64,000 bases of DNA from GCA-002708315 sp963676635 (GCA_963676635.1 OY781105.1:2914001-2978000); one strand, 5' to 3'; positions 50,138 to 59,243 are shown, numbered from the stretch's first letter. The notes: generated by a model from the sequence alone, not told the origin. A program made the numbers and translations.

Positions 50138-53100
50138 TCAGTGATTTGTCATCATCTCATCTATTAATTTAAGAGCAGTATCGAAATCATAACCATTTAT
50201 GGATTCTGTGATTTTTTTGCATATATCTTCACACTCTTCAACGGTTTTAATTTCTTCCCAAAGTTTACCTGCTTCAGTATCATAATTTTTCAGTTTATCA
50301 ATTATAATATAAAGCTTGTCCTTTATGTTATCAAGCTGTAAAGCTTTAGTTTTGTCAGGTTTATCTGTAATTATTTTTTCTTTTATTTCACAGAGCACTT
50401 TTTGAAGAATAGTATCAACTTTCTGAATATCGTCTGGAGTAAGATTATTGAAGTTATCTCTTGCTTTATATTCAAGGTTTTTTGATTCAAGGTTTAATTC
50501 TGCAATTCCCAGATTTCCTGCAACACCTTTTATTGTATGGGCAATTCGTACCAGTAATTCAGTATCACCGGCTTTCCATGCATTATTAGCTTCTTGTGCA
50601 AAATTCTGATTATTTGCATAAAACTTATGAAGAATCTTGACATAGACACTAATGTTATTGCCAATACGCGTTAACCCTTCTTTTGTATTAATATTATTAA
50701 ACTCTGGTAGTGTGTAGTTATCAATATTAATATCTTGAGTTGATTTAGTTTTATTAATCAGAGCCGAAGGTATGTGAGTTATTTCATTGGGATTAATCCA
50801 TTTTGTCAGCGCGTTGAATACAGCCTCCGGGTTAATGGGTTTTGTAACAAAATCATTCATGCCCGACTGTAAACATCTTTCTTTAGTGCCACTCATGGCA
50901 TCAGCAGTCATGGCTATTAACGGCAGGGAATTGTATTCTTTAAGTTTTCTTATTTCTTCTGCTGCCGTGTACCCATCCATAACAGGCATCTGAAGGTCCA
51001 TTAGCACTATATTATATTTAGAAGGAGTACCAGATGCCTGTACTTTTTCAAGAGATTCTTTACCATTATTGGCAATTTCAACAATAAATCCTTCCTGTTC
51101 CAGCATTTCACTGGCTACCTGTTGATTTATCTCATTATCTTCTGTCAAAAGAATGCAGGCTCCTTTAATCTTTTCAATATTATGCTTGTATTTAGCATGA
51201 TGTTCTGTCTTTATCTTGAGTCTGTCATCTTTCCCGAAAGCTATCATAATAGCATTAAACATCTCTGAGTAATTATAAGGCTTTGGCAGGAAACCATCAA
51301 TGCCAATATTGCCCATCTCCTTAATTAGTTCCTCCTTGCTAAATGCTGTGACCATGATAATCTTAAGATCATTATACTTGTTGTCGCTTTTTAAGATCTT
51401 AATTAACTCAACACCGTCTATCTCCGGCATACGCCAGTCAACTAATAATAAATCAAATGTTTCGTTTTTAAGTTTATCTAAAGCATCATTTGCAGAGCTT
51501 GTAAGCACAACATCAAATTTAAAGGCAATCATCATTTCTTCAATGATAGAGAGAGCAGTTTTATTATCATCGCAGGCAAGAACTTTCAATTTCTGTAGTT
51601 CTCCCGGCAGAATATATTCATCACGCTTTTTGTTTTCTGTTGTGCCAAAGGTAGAGGAGAAGAAGAACGTACTGCCTTTGCCATATTCACTTTCTACCCA
51701 GATTTTGCCGTCCATTAACTCTGCTAACCGTTTACTAATAGCAAGACCTAATCCTGTACCTCCGTATTTTCGTGTTGTTGAGCTATCAGCCTGACTGAAT
51801 TCCTTAAACATTTTACTGGTTTGCTCATCAGTAAGACCGATACCGGTATCTCTTACAGAAAACTCTAGTTTAATTTTATGATCATCATATACTTCAACAA
51901 CGGCAATGTTTATTACTATCTCACCTTCAGAAGTAAATTTAATGGCATTACTGCAGAAATTAGTAATAATCTGGCCAATTCTCAACGGATCTCCATACAG
52001 ATAATAAGGAACATCTGTTGAAACATGAATTGCAAATTCAAGACCTTTGGATTGTGCTTTCTGGGAATTAAGGTTCGAGATAGTATCAAGAACTTGCTCC
52101 AGATCAAAGTTTACATTTTCAATATTTAGTTTTCCTGCTTCTATTTTTGAAAAATCAAGAATGTCATTAATTATTCCAAGTAATGATTGTGCTGATCGAC
52201 TTACTTTGTCAAGATAATCTTTTTGTTTAAAAGTTAACTCCGTGCCCAAAGCCAGATCGGTTAACCCTATGATAGCATTCATAGGAGTTCGTATTTCATG
52301 TGACATGGTAGCTAAGAACTGGCTTTTGGCTTTTGTTGCATCTTCTGCTACTCTTTTTGCTCCTATAAGTTCTTCTTCCAGATGTTTTCTATTGGTAATG
52401 TCAAAGCGTATATAAATAAACTTTGAGGGTATACCTCTATCATCAGTAATAGGTGATATTACTGTGTCAGACCAGTAGAATTTTCCGTCTTTTGATTTAT
52501 TAAGTATTTCCCCTCTCCATACTTTTCCTTGATTAATAGTACTTTTCATTCTTTTCCACTCATCTTTACTATGATAACCGGAGTTTATTATGTTGTGTTT
52601 TTTACCAATTAATTCTTTTCTTGTGTACTTAAATTGTTTAACAAAATTATTATTTACATAAGTAATTATGTTGTTGGAATCAGTATGGGATATTAAAGCA
52701 CTTTGATCCAAAGCCTCATTCTGGGATGCAATCTTTTTATGTGCTTCTGTTATTTCTTTTGCTTTTGTTTCAAGTTCAACATTTTGTTCCTGTAAAGCAA
52801 ATAATAATTCTGAGCGGGTAGGAGATGAGTATTTTGCAATTATCTTATCAATTAATTCTGAATCAATTTTCTGTTTGCTTAAAGGAAGAATTTTGGAAGC
52901 AGTAATAATTGATTCTCCGGAATCTGAATATTCTTTCACTTTATTGAAGATCCTTTTGAGGATATTATAATGATCAGATCTATGGTTTTGAATGAATGTA
53001 AAAACAAGTATAGCGTCAATGCCGGAACTATCGTATACTATTGAGCCTTTTAATTCAATTTCATCAGAAATAACGCTTCTGAAATAGTCTGATATTATAC

Positions 53101-53221
53101 TTGAGAATCTGGAAGATTGTTGTTTTGTAAACTCCAGACTATCAACCAGTTTTTTTATTTTATTTCTGTTTGAATTAATAGAATTACTGTCTTTTATTAT
53201 GCATTCACCTATTTTAATCAT
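50138..53221 (-). CDS. Stressosome-linked hybrid histidine kinase (RsbT-like?-PAS-HK-REC-REC-HPt)
   Basis: A 1027-residue cytosolic phosphorelay protein. The N-terminal 115 residues include LVDSLEFTKQQSSRFSSIIS and an ILVFTF strand, resembling a degenerate RsbT/RsbW-type ATPase domain that has lost its nucleotide motifs (by-eye inference). Then come a coiled-coil (about 135-170), PAS (about 172-285), HisKA with H308 (MSHEIRTPMNAIIG), HATPase (DTGIGLTDEQ, GGTGLGLAISKRLAE), receiver 1 (LLLVDWRMPEIDG), receiver 2 (IVLMDLQMPVMDG), HPt (RIAHTIKGVAGNLG) and a helical tail. It overlaps the phosphatase gene upstream by eight bases and is last in the stressosome operon, so it is the likely output. Confidence 0.92.
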   Translation of the reverse strand: MIKIGECIIKDSNSINSNRNKIKKLVDSLEFTKQQSSRFSSIISDYFRSVISDEIELKGSIVYDSSGIDAILVFTFIQNHRSDHYNILKRIFNKVKEYSDSGESIITASKILPLSKQKIDSELIDKIIAKYSSPTRSELLFALQEQNVELETKAKEITEAHKKIASQNEALDQSALISHTDSNNIITYVNNNFVKQFKYTRKELIGKKHNIINSGYHSKDEWKRMKSTINQGKVWRGEILNKSKDGKFYWSDTVISPITDDRGIPSKFIYIRFDITNRKHLEEELIGAKRVAEDATKAKSQFLATMSHEIRTPMNAIIGLTDLALGTELTFKQKDYLDKVSRSAQSLLGIINDILDFSKIEAGKLNIENVNFDLEQVLDTISNLNSQKAQSKGLEFAIHVSTDVPYYLYGDPLRIGQIITNFCSNAIKFTSEGEIVINIAVVEVYDDHKIKLEFSVRDTGIGLTDEQTSKMFKEFSQADSSTTRKYGGTGLGLAISKRLAELMDGKIWVESEYGKGSTFFFSSTFGTTENKKRDEYILPGELQKLKVLACDDNKTALSIIEEMMIAFKFDVVLTSSANDALDKLKNETFDLLLVDWRMPEIDGVELIKILKSDNKYNDLKIIMVTAFSKEELIKEMGNIGIDGFLPKPYNYSEMFNAIMIAFGKDDRLKIKTEHHAKYKHNIEKIKGACILLTEDNEINQQVASEMLEQEGFIVEIANNGKESLEKVQASGTPSKYNIVLMDLQMPVMDGYTAAEEIRKLKEYNSLPLIAMTADAMSGTKERCLQSGMNDFVTKPINPEAVFNALTKWINPNEITHIPSALINKTKSTQDINIDNYTLPEFNNINTKEGLTRIGNNISVYVKILHKFYANNQNFAQEANNAWKAGDTELLVRIAHTIKGVAGNLGIAELNLESKNLEYKARDNFNNLTPDDIQKVDTILQKVLCEIKEKIITDKPDKTKALQLDNIKDKLYIIIDKLKNYDTEAGKLWEEIKTVEECEDICKKITESINGYDFDTALKLIDEMMTNH

Positions 53222-53801
53222 AACAAAGTTTTACTGTTAAAATTGAAGCATCGTCACTCTCTTTGGAATATCTTTTGAAAAGATCATTTGTAATTTCCCA
53301 GGCAGACATACTGCGAATATTGGGAACCTCCAAAAGGTCGAAGTTCTCTTTAACTCCATCCGAGTACATTATAATGATATCACCTGGATGGACTTTAAAT
53401 TCCTGACTCTTTAACCGGGGTTTAATTAACCCGGCAATACCGTCCTGATAAAATATTTTTTGGGATTCATTTCCGATTAGCCTTGTGGTAATATTACCGA
53501 TACCGCATGTAGTGAGATTACCTGATGATTTGTCGATAACGCATAATCCAATAACAGCACCTCTGGTACTCTTAAGAAGGTTGTGAATATTGCTAATAGT
53601 ATCAATGATGTTAGTTACACAATTTTGTTCAAGATAATCAAGTGCTTTTTGTGCTGCAGTATGAGCATTTTTACCATGACCAAGTCCGTCAATTACACTA
53701 AATGAAATAATATTGCTATTGTCGTTAATATATATTAGGTCTCCGCTTTCCCCCATATGTTCAAGCAAAGGTTTTATAATATATTTATAATCGGCTTTCA
53801 T
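53214..53801 (-). CDS. rsbX: RsbX-like PP2C/SpoIIE-type serine phosphatase
   Basis: A 195-residue metal-dependent phosphatase that would dephosphorylate RsbR and RsbS and so reset the stressosome. Motifs of the SpoIIE/PP2C fold: FSVIDGLGHGKNAHTAAQKA (metal-binding Asp, about 32-51), GAVIGLCVIDKSSGNLTTCG, GIGNITTRL, GDIIIMYSDGVKENF and SDDASILTVKL near the end (second metal Asp). It lacks regulatory domains, like B. subtilis RsbX (199 residues). It starts one base after the RsbT stop and overlaps the kinase gene by eight bases (ATGATTAA). Confidence 0.88.
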   Translation of the reverse strand: MKADYKYIIKPLLEHMGESGDLIYINDNSNIISFSVIDGLGHGKNAHTAAQKALDYLEQNCVTNIIDTISNIHNLLKSTRGAVIGLCVIDKSSGNLTTCGIGNITTRLIGNESQKIFYQDGIAGLIKPRLKSQEFKVHPGDIIIMYSDGVKENFDLLEVPNIRSMSAWEITNDLFKRYSKESDDASILTVKLCYD

Positions 53802-53802
53802 A

Positions 53803-54231
53803 TTATTTCATCCATTTAATACCCACAATCCTGGTTCCTGTATTTATTCCCGACTCAATATTAAACTCATCCATAATTCGTTTTAAACTTGGCAGTCCAA
53901 GCCCCAGACTATTTTTTGTTGTTGTATACGAATCTCTCATAGCCTTCTCAACATCATTAATACCGGGGCCTTCATCAATGGCTTTAAGCTCAATCCCTGA
54001 TTTATTTTTATTCTCAATTTTCTTCAGGAATATATCACCTTCGCCTGCATATCTTATAATATTTGTTGATAATTCTGATACAACAGTAGCAATTAGAGTT
54101 GCCTCCACAATGCTGAATCCCATTTCTATAGCAAATTTTTTTGCAGTAATCAGAGCAAAGTAGTTATCTTCTGCTTCAGCAACATGTATTTTTATCACAC
54201 GCTTACCTTCTTTAATATCACTCTTCGTCAT
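53803..54231 (-). CDS. rsbT: RsbT-like serine/threonine kinase (switch protein)
   Basis: A 142-residue GHKL-type ATPase/kinase. Features shared with RsbT: VIKIHVAEAEDNYFALITAK, then FAIEMGFSIVEATLIATVVS, then ELSTNIIRYAGEGDI (N-box with Glu and Asn), AIDEGPGINDVEKAM (G1 box) and NSLGLGLPSLKRIMDEF (G2 box). In other bacteria RsbT is held by the RsbR/RsbS complex, phosphorylates both under stress, is released and then activates an output protein. I choose ATG 54231 (14-base overlap with rsbS) over an upstream in-frame ATG at 54252, as it fits the family N-terminus. ATP-binding motifs look intact. Confidence 0.9.
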   Translation of the reverse strand: MTKSDIKEGKRVIKIHVAEAEDNYFALITAKKFAIEMGFSIVEATLIATVVSELSTNIIRYAGEGDIFLKKIENKNKSGIELKAIDEGPGINDVEKAMRDSYTTTKNSLGLGLPSLKRIMDEFNIESGINTGTRIVGIKWMK

Positions 54232-54670
54232 CGGGAGAAATGTCATATTCATCTTGATTTTCTATCTCTTCTACTTCGTTTATAGCTTCATGAGTTGATA
54301 ATTCTTTTACTATATAATTTAACGCGGTTTCAAGGTTTAAAAAAGCTTTCAGATCATTGGTCTCAACATCCATATCAACCAATGCTGATACTACACCAGG
54401 TTGCAGACCAGCTAAGACTGACATAATCCCAAACATCCGTATCATCAGAATTAATTCCCTTAGTTTGTTAAATTCAAAACTGTCAATTATCGTAACAGAA
54501 CCAAAGTCGAAAATAACACCAAGAAAACGGCTTTTAGTAACCGTATTCATAATTTCTTCTGATACACTAATGATAGAATCCTCATTTACTTCAACAGGAA
54601 GTTTGACGATTAAACAATCATCAACGATATTAATACCATAATTGCTTGAAAAATCATTAAAATCATTCAT
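54218..54670 (-). CDS. rsbS: RsbS-like STAS-domain stressosome core protein
   Basis: A 150-residue protein with a single STAS domain (about 10-115) and an acidic C-terminal tail (ENQDEYDISPDDEE). The RsbS hallmark is present: VIFDFGSVTIIDSFEFNKLR, where the Ser of IDSFE corresponds to the RsbT-phosphorylated Ser59 of B. subtilis, followed by MFGIMSVLAGLQPGVVSALV. Together with RsbR it would build the pseudo-icosahedral stressosome core. It starts one base after the RsbR gene stop and overlaps rsbT by 14 bases. The acidic tail beyond the STAS domain is longer than in B. subtilis (121 residues) and may be an interaction site. Confidence 0.9.
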   Translation of the reverse strand: MNDFNDFSSNYGINIVDDCLIVKLPVEVNEDSIISVSEEIMNTVTKSRFLGVIFDFGSVTIIDSFEFNKLRELILMIRMFGIMSVLAGLQPGVVSALVDMDVETNDLKAFLNLETALNYIVKELSTHEAINEVEEIENQDEYDISPDDEE

Positions 54671-54671
54671 G

Positions 54672-55502
54672 TTATTTCTTTTGAACGGACTTTACAGGAA
54701 TGACTTCCAGATCAACATACTCAAAAGCCTGGGCAAGTGCAGAGCTTAAGTTTGATTTGGTTTCAACACCTTCCATATTAATGCCAAGATGAACAATTGT
54801 TTGTGCTACTGCCGGTGATACTCCGGAAATAATACTTTGGCATCCCATAAGTTTAGTGGCCTTGGTAATTTTTATCAGATGGTTTGCAACAGCTGTGTCC
54901 ACTGCAGCAACTCCTGAAATATCAAGAATAATTACCTGTGCTGAGGTTGAAATAATTTTATCCAGCATTTTTTCCATCATTTGCTGGGCTCTGTTGGAGT
55001 CGACAACGCCAACGATGGGTAATACAACAACACCTTCCCATAATTTTATAGTGGGCGTAGATATTTCACGGATTGTTTGAGCCTGCTCACGCAACCTGTT
55101 TTCATGTTTTACTCTCTCGGTAATGTCGAGTATATATTCAAGACCTCCGATAATCTCACCTTTTTTGTTTTTCAAAGGTGCTGTAAAATATTCAATTGAA
55201 ATTTTTTTACCATTAGATGTAATTTCATTACGCGCTGATTGAGCAACGCCTTCTGTTATTGCTTTTTTCATTCTGCAATGATCTGTGCCGCAATGAGCAC
55301 TATTAAAAATACCTGAGCATTGTAGCCCACAAATTTCATCGAATTTTATTCCGAGAAATCTATCACAAGCATCATTGGTATATATTATATTCATTTCTGT
55401 GTCAACTGCCATTACTGGTGTTGGGATTTGTTTTAGCACTTCCTCATGAATCTTAAAGTCATCTGAGATGTTGCTTTTTGTAGTAGTGTTCTTTGCTGTC
55501 AT
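54672..55502 (-). CDS. rsbR: RsbR-like sensor (PAS-STAS) with Cys/His-rich PAS
   Basis: A 276-residue stressosome sensor and the first gene of the operon. N-terminal PAS domain (about 18-130: TPVMAVDTEMNIIYTNDACD, EYILDITER), a helical linker (about 130-150), then STAS (about 152-265). The STAS domain keeps both RsbR-type threonines that RsbT phosphorylates in other species: VDTAVANHLI (T203) and SGVSPAVAQTIVHLGI (T235). Unlike B. subtilis RsbRA, whose N-domain is globin-like, the sensor here is a PAS with C58, C62, H70, C71, H75 and C76, a cluster that could hold a metal, Fe-S centre or disulfide. It may sense redox state or metal. Confidence 0.9.
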   Translation of the reverse strand: MTAKNTTTKSNISDDFKIHEEVLKQIPTPVMAVDTEMNIIYTNDACDRFLGIKFDEICGLQCSGIFNSAHCGTDHCRMKKAITEGVAQSARNEITSNGKKISIEYFTAPLKNKKGEIIGGLEYILDITERVKHENRLREQAQTIREISTPTIKLWEGVVVLPIVGVVDSNRAQQMMEKMLDKIISTSAQVIILDISGVAAVDTAVANHLIKITKATKLMGCQSIISGVSPAVAQTIVHLGINMEGVETKSNLSSALAQAFEYVDLEVIPVKSVQKK

Positions 55503-56204
55503 GATATATAAATTTGAGTTGATTTATTAAATTATGTCCAATAATCTGAGATTTCAAACTGAAACCGAGAAGTGGTTATACTATTGCAATAAAAGTACAA
55601 AAAATATTTTAATAATCAAGCAATTATGTAAAAAGATTAAAGTTTTATGTTTAAAGTTAGTCTGAAAAATAAATAGATTATATATAATGACACTTAATTT
55701 TAAATCATGATTTTAAGTTTTTTTGTAATTTTTGAAGGAGTAATTTTTTGGGAAATGCTGGATTATTCAATAGAGGATATTGTTAATCTACGCTTAGTAG
55801 AGAAATTGATAAAAGCACCAAGTCGCTTTTTGCTCAAGCCGCATGGCTTTTACATTTTTTACTCACATATTGTTTATATTTATTGGAGTTCATGATTGCT
55901 CCGCAGTTCTTGATAAAAAAGTAAACAACCCTCCTATCAGCTTGCAGCGGACACAGCGCCAAGGCTTCGGCGGGCGAAACAAAAAATCATGGGCTTCTTT
56001 TGCTTAAGTCCGCCTGAGGCGGACCACTTAACCAAAAGAGGCCCGCCGTTCCCAACTCCGGTAGTTCTGACTAATTAGTTAGATACGGCCGGGTGGGTAT
56101 AGGAACATTGTGCGTTAATTCTGAACCACCCCAACATTGAACTTTAAACCTTGAACATTGATCCTCAAAGCCCTATGAAATGATGATGATCTTACAAGTA
56201 AGCA
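55503..56204. other. Long spacer before the stressosome operon
   Basis: This 702-base spacer lacks a convincing gene. The half next to rsbR is AT-rich and should hold its promoter. From about 55900 to 56065 it is clearly GC-richer and contains a nested hairpin (listed separately). Further on are the words AACATTGAAC (56133-56142) and TTGAACATTG (56151-56160), also found at 15839-15848. The sharp change in composition suggests inserted repeat sequence. Confidence 0.55.
55968..56048. repeat. GC-rich nested hairpin, probable dispersed palindromic repeat
   Basis: GTCCGCC (56008-56014) and GGCGGAC (56018-56024) form the inner stem. GGGCTTCTTTTGCTTAAGT (55991-56009) pairs with 56026-56044 in 17 of 19 positions, and the outer CGGCGGGC (55968-55975) is complementary to GCCCGCCG (56041-56048). 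The inner and outer stems compete for the GCCC at 56041-56044, so two structures are possible. Confidence 0.65.
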
Positions 56205-56702
56205 TCAAAAAGAAATTACGTAAATCTTGCCCAGGAAGTCTCCATTCTGAAATACTACAGAATCATGAATAGGGTCGTTTTCACTATGAACAGACCCTGA
56301 GAAAGTTCCTTCTACCCATCCTGATCCCTCATTATAATCCCATGATGCAACGTTAAGGGTAATAGTTCCACCATAATAGGAGCTATAGAAATTACTGTCA
56401 CCATCATAATATGTGACTAAAAAATCACTATCCCCAGCATGATATGTTGCGCCATTTGCAACATCAGAAGGAAGGCCTATTCCAAGTAAATTGCTATCGA
56501 CTGCATCTTTTTCCATTTCAAATGAACCACAATAATGCGACATAATACAAATTTTATTAAAGTTCGTGGCATGATTATATTCTACAGAAGTGCCATCAAC
56601 TGTGAACTTTGCATATGGTACCGGGTCCGGGTCACTCTTCTTACAACTTGCTATTATAAACACAACAGCAAAAAATGAAATTAGCAAAACTTTATTTTTC
56701 AT
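56205..56702 (-). CDS. Small lipoprotein of unknown function
   Basis: A 165-residue lipoprotein: signal with lipobox (VFIIASC, Cys about 20) followed by KKSDPDPVPYAKFTVDGTSV. The rest is beta-rich with Asn/Tyr/Asp, ending in the common bacteroidete pattern GWVEGTFSGSVHSEN and FLGKIYVISF. I recognise no named family; proteins of this shape are frequent in the phylum and probably are small surface or periplasmic beta-sandwiches. I start at 56702, where the signal begins (MKNKVLLIS), rather than at the upstream Met. Monocistronic. Confidence 0.68.
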   Translation of the reverse strand: MKNKVLLISFFAVVFIIASCKKSDPDPVPYAKFTVDGTSVEYNHATNFNKICIMSHYCGSFEMEKDAVDSNLLGIGLPSDVANGATYHAGDSDFLVTYYDGDSNFYSSYYGGTITLNVASWDYNEGSGWVEGTFSGSVHSENDPIHDSVVFQNGDFLGKIYVISF

Positions 56703-56901
56703 GATATATTTTTTAAACCGCAATAAAAATACAATTATTATTATTCTGAAATATTATTAAGTAAATAAATAGATTATTATATAACACGCTAAAAATGAAA
56801 ATTATAGATTGTTATGTTTGCATAAGACTGGTTAAATGTTTTAGTATTGACAATTAATCAGCCTTATGCAGTCATAATAAAACAGATTTCTACTACTTAA
56901 G

Positions 56902-58689
56902 TTAGTACACCTGCACCTTAGATGCGATAGTTTCCATGCCTATCGTAACTTCTACTATATACATTCCCGGATTTAAGATACTTACATCCAGACATTGAGT
57001 ATTTTCACCAGTTACTAACTTCCATAGTTTAGATGAGATTATTGTACGTCCTGATACATCTGTTAAATTTAAAGTAGCATCCATTGGTTTGTCCGCTGAC
57101 AGTTTCACCCACAAATTTTGATTAGCGGGATTTGGGTAAGTACTTAAGATTGTATTTGTCGTGTTATGATTAAAAATGCCAGTCCCAATAGATCCCCTGC
57201 TTGTAATATTCTGTGCATATGGTAAAAGAATATGAGGATTTGCAGAAGTATCAGCCTGCTCTATCCAGAAAGCCACCCATTGGTTATCTACTCCCGGCGT
57301 AACCTCTAATCCTGTTTTAATACTTTGCTTAGCTGATAACGCTACGTCCAGAGGCCATGGTTCCTGACCATCAGCATCCATTTTATGGCATGCCACTCCT
57401 ACTGTTTGATCTTCATTAAAGTAGTGCATATAGAACAGCATAGCATGGTTATCATTTGTTGATTCAACATTAACCCATCCATAGTTTTCATCCAGAGTGG
57501 AAACTTCTTCCAGAACACTTAGGCCTTCGTCTCCCCATAACCTTTCTCCTGTTGTGCTAATTTTTTGTGCTCTGATCTGGCTTGTTTGGTTGACACTTGT
57601 TCCTTGTTCTTCAACCCATCCTACCACAACATCACCAGTGGTACTAAGCGATGCCAATCCGAAAACAGCGCGGACAAGGTCAGGTTCTAAAAATGTTGAA
57701 ACTCCCACAGGAGAACTGAAAAGCACCTCTGCATTTTCATCAAAGTGCTGAACAAACATTTGAATTGCGGAGTTTTCACTGTAAAATGTTCCTAAGTAAA
57801 ATCCCCCGTTATTATCAGATGTCAGCTTGAAATTCATCATAGGTAACTCAAGATAATAAGTAACATAAGTGAATACGGTTTTCGGATTATCAAAAACAGG
57901 AGTGCCTGTATTATCAAATTGTTGTGCTACTATTACCTGATCAAACATAAATGATGTGTCCATATAAGTTAGAATATCAACATCTTTGTAGATACACATA
58001 ACATAATCATCGACTAAAACCATTTGATTACCCCATTCCATGTGATTTTCCTGAAGATCAAATGCATATGACCAAAGTATTTCACCTTCTGGTGACAGAG
58101 ATTTAACCATCATTTGACTGACATCAAAACCTAGTTGGGCATTTTGTAAAATGTGTTCATAGGATATAACAAGGTTACCATTGCTGTTTATCACCAGTAC
58201 AGGTTCATAATCACCAATACCAGTACCATCGCTGATGTTAATGCCATGATCACCCCATAAGCGGGTACCATCAGCAGAGATGGCATTTACATGGATTTGC
58301 CCTTGTGTATTACCATCGGAAACGTATGAATAACCAACATAAACAGTGTTGTCTGTGTCAAAGGTCAGGCCAATAGTTGTAACCCATTCCGGATTAGGGG
58401 CATCGTCAACAACTATACCTGGTTGCTCCCATTGGCGTTCACCGTGAAAATTGAACTTTTGCAGGTATAACTGATAGTTTACGGATTGGTCATCAACTCT
58501 GTCGTAGTACAATAGGTAATATGATGAATCATTCGGATTCATGCGCCACTCGCCATAAGCATAGGTTGAGTCCGGAGATGTAAGCAACTGGTTCTGGAAC
58601 GGATCATCAGACCATTGAGCCTTAAGTTCTGTATTTATGAGTCCTGATAAAAACAGGACACAAAATAAAAAGTATAATCTTGTTTTCAT
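56902..58689 (-). CDS. T9SS-secreted protein with type A C-terminal sorting domain
   Basis: A 595-residue secreted protein: signal peptide (about 1-25, ending ELKAQ), a long region (about 30-500) of beta-propeller-like repeats built around WGD/G-x-x-L-W units (GTRLWGDHGINISDGTG, GERLWGDEGLSVLEEVS, WEQPGIVVDD), and a C-terminal T9SS domain (about 515-595) with TYPNPANQNLWVKLSADKP, LNLTDVSGRTIISSKLW, LDVSILNPGMYIVEVTIG and a final KVQVY. Export is through the type IX system to the cell surface or medium. The function of the propeller part is unknown. Monocistronic. Confidence 0.88.
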   Translation of the reverse strand: MKTRLYFLFCVLFLSGLINTELKAQWSDDPFQNQLLTSPDSTYAYGEWRMNPNDSSYYLLYYDRVDDQSVNYQLYLQKFNFHGERQWEQPGIVVDDAPNPEWVTTIGLTFDTDNTVYVGYSYVSDGNTQGQIHVNAISADGTRLWGDHGINISDGTGIGDYEPVLVINSNGNLVISYEHILQNAQLGFDVSQMMVKSLSPEGEILWSYAFDLQENHMEWGNQMVLVDDYVMCIYKDVDILTYMDTSFMFDQVIVAQQFDNTGTPVFDNPKTVFTYVTYYLELPMMNFKLTSDNNGGFYLGTFYSENSAIQMFVQHFDENAEVLFSSPVGVSTFLEPDLVRAVFGLASLSTTGDVVVGWVEEQGTSVNQTSQIRAQKISTTGERLWGDEGLSVLEEVSTLDENYGWVNVESTNDNHAMLFYMHYFNEDQTVGVACHKMDADGQEPWPLDVALSAKQSIKTGLEVTPGVDNQWVAFWIEQADTSANPHILLPYAQNITSRGSIGTGIFNHNTTNTILSTYPNPANQNLWVKLSADKPMDATLNLTDVSGRTIISSKLWKLVTGENTQCLDVSILNPGMYIVEVTIGMETIASKVQVY

Positions 58690-59202
58690 AATATAAAGTA
58701 TAAATTAATATTAACTATTAAGAGTTAAAGATAAAAAATAATTTAATATTATTTACACTTTAATGGTATTTATATCTAATATATATTAGTGTATAATAGT
58801 ATAAAGAATAACTAAGTAAGTGATATTATTGAAAGATAATGAGTTAAAAGTATATTTATTTTATTTGCAGCTCAATGCTTATTATTAGTTTCGTGATAGG
58901 AAGTTGTGTTATACAGGTTTTTTGCTAAAGCGGCCATGTAATCACTCAGCCCTACCTCCTGTTCCAAAGTTACGGTGGTTGAATAAGGGTAGGGTTATTG
59001 CTGATATTCCGGGTTTCTTCTGGTATCAATCAAAGGATGGTTTTGTGGGTGATGATTTAAAATCTGACAGGTTCCTGAAATTCAAAAACCCTAATGAGTG
59101 GTTCAGTTACATAAAATAAAAAAAGGCTGTCATCCTATGTTTGCAATTAAAAGTCAGGGGCAGGTCGCGCACTATTTATGGGGTTGGACATATAAATAAT
59201 AA
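58690..59202. other. Spacer between the T9SS cargo gene and the tRNA terminator
   Basis: The first 200 bases are very AT-rich and would carry the promoter of the T9SS gene; no TAnnTTTG element was found. The rest contains only a weak open frame (58904-59119, listed separately) and a GC-richer patch at about 59155-59190. Confidence 0.5.
58904..59119 (+). pseudogene. Possible gene remnant, 71 codons
   Basis: Open frame with a TTG start and no ATG. The last 45 residues look protein-like (LRWLNKGRVIADIPGFFWYQ, KFKNPNEWFSYIK), but I recognise no family. There is no promoter or partner gene nearby. It may be the tail of a decayed gene or a chance frame. Confidence 0.25.
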
Positions 59203-59243
59203 AAAACGCTCATATAATTGACTAACAATAATATGAGCGTTTT
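59203..59243 (-). terminator. Terminator of the tRNA-Arg gene
   Basis: A 13-bp perfect stem, AAAACGCTCATAT (59203-59215) against ATATGAGCGTTTT (59231-59243), with a 15-base loop. On the minus strand it is followed by a T-run and lies 8 bases after the tRNA. Confidence 0.85.

Noticed and set aside
55707..55895. 62-codon open frame on the plus strand before the GC-rich insert
   Set aside because: Low-complexity hydrophobic sequence without a recognisable domain in a spacer; no promoter or partner. Treated as chance.
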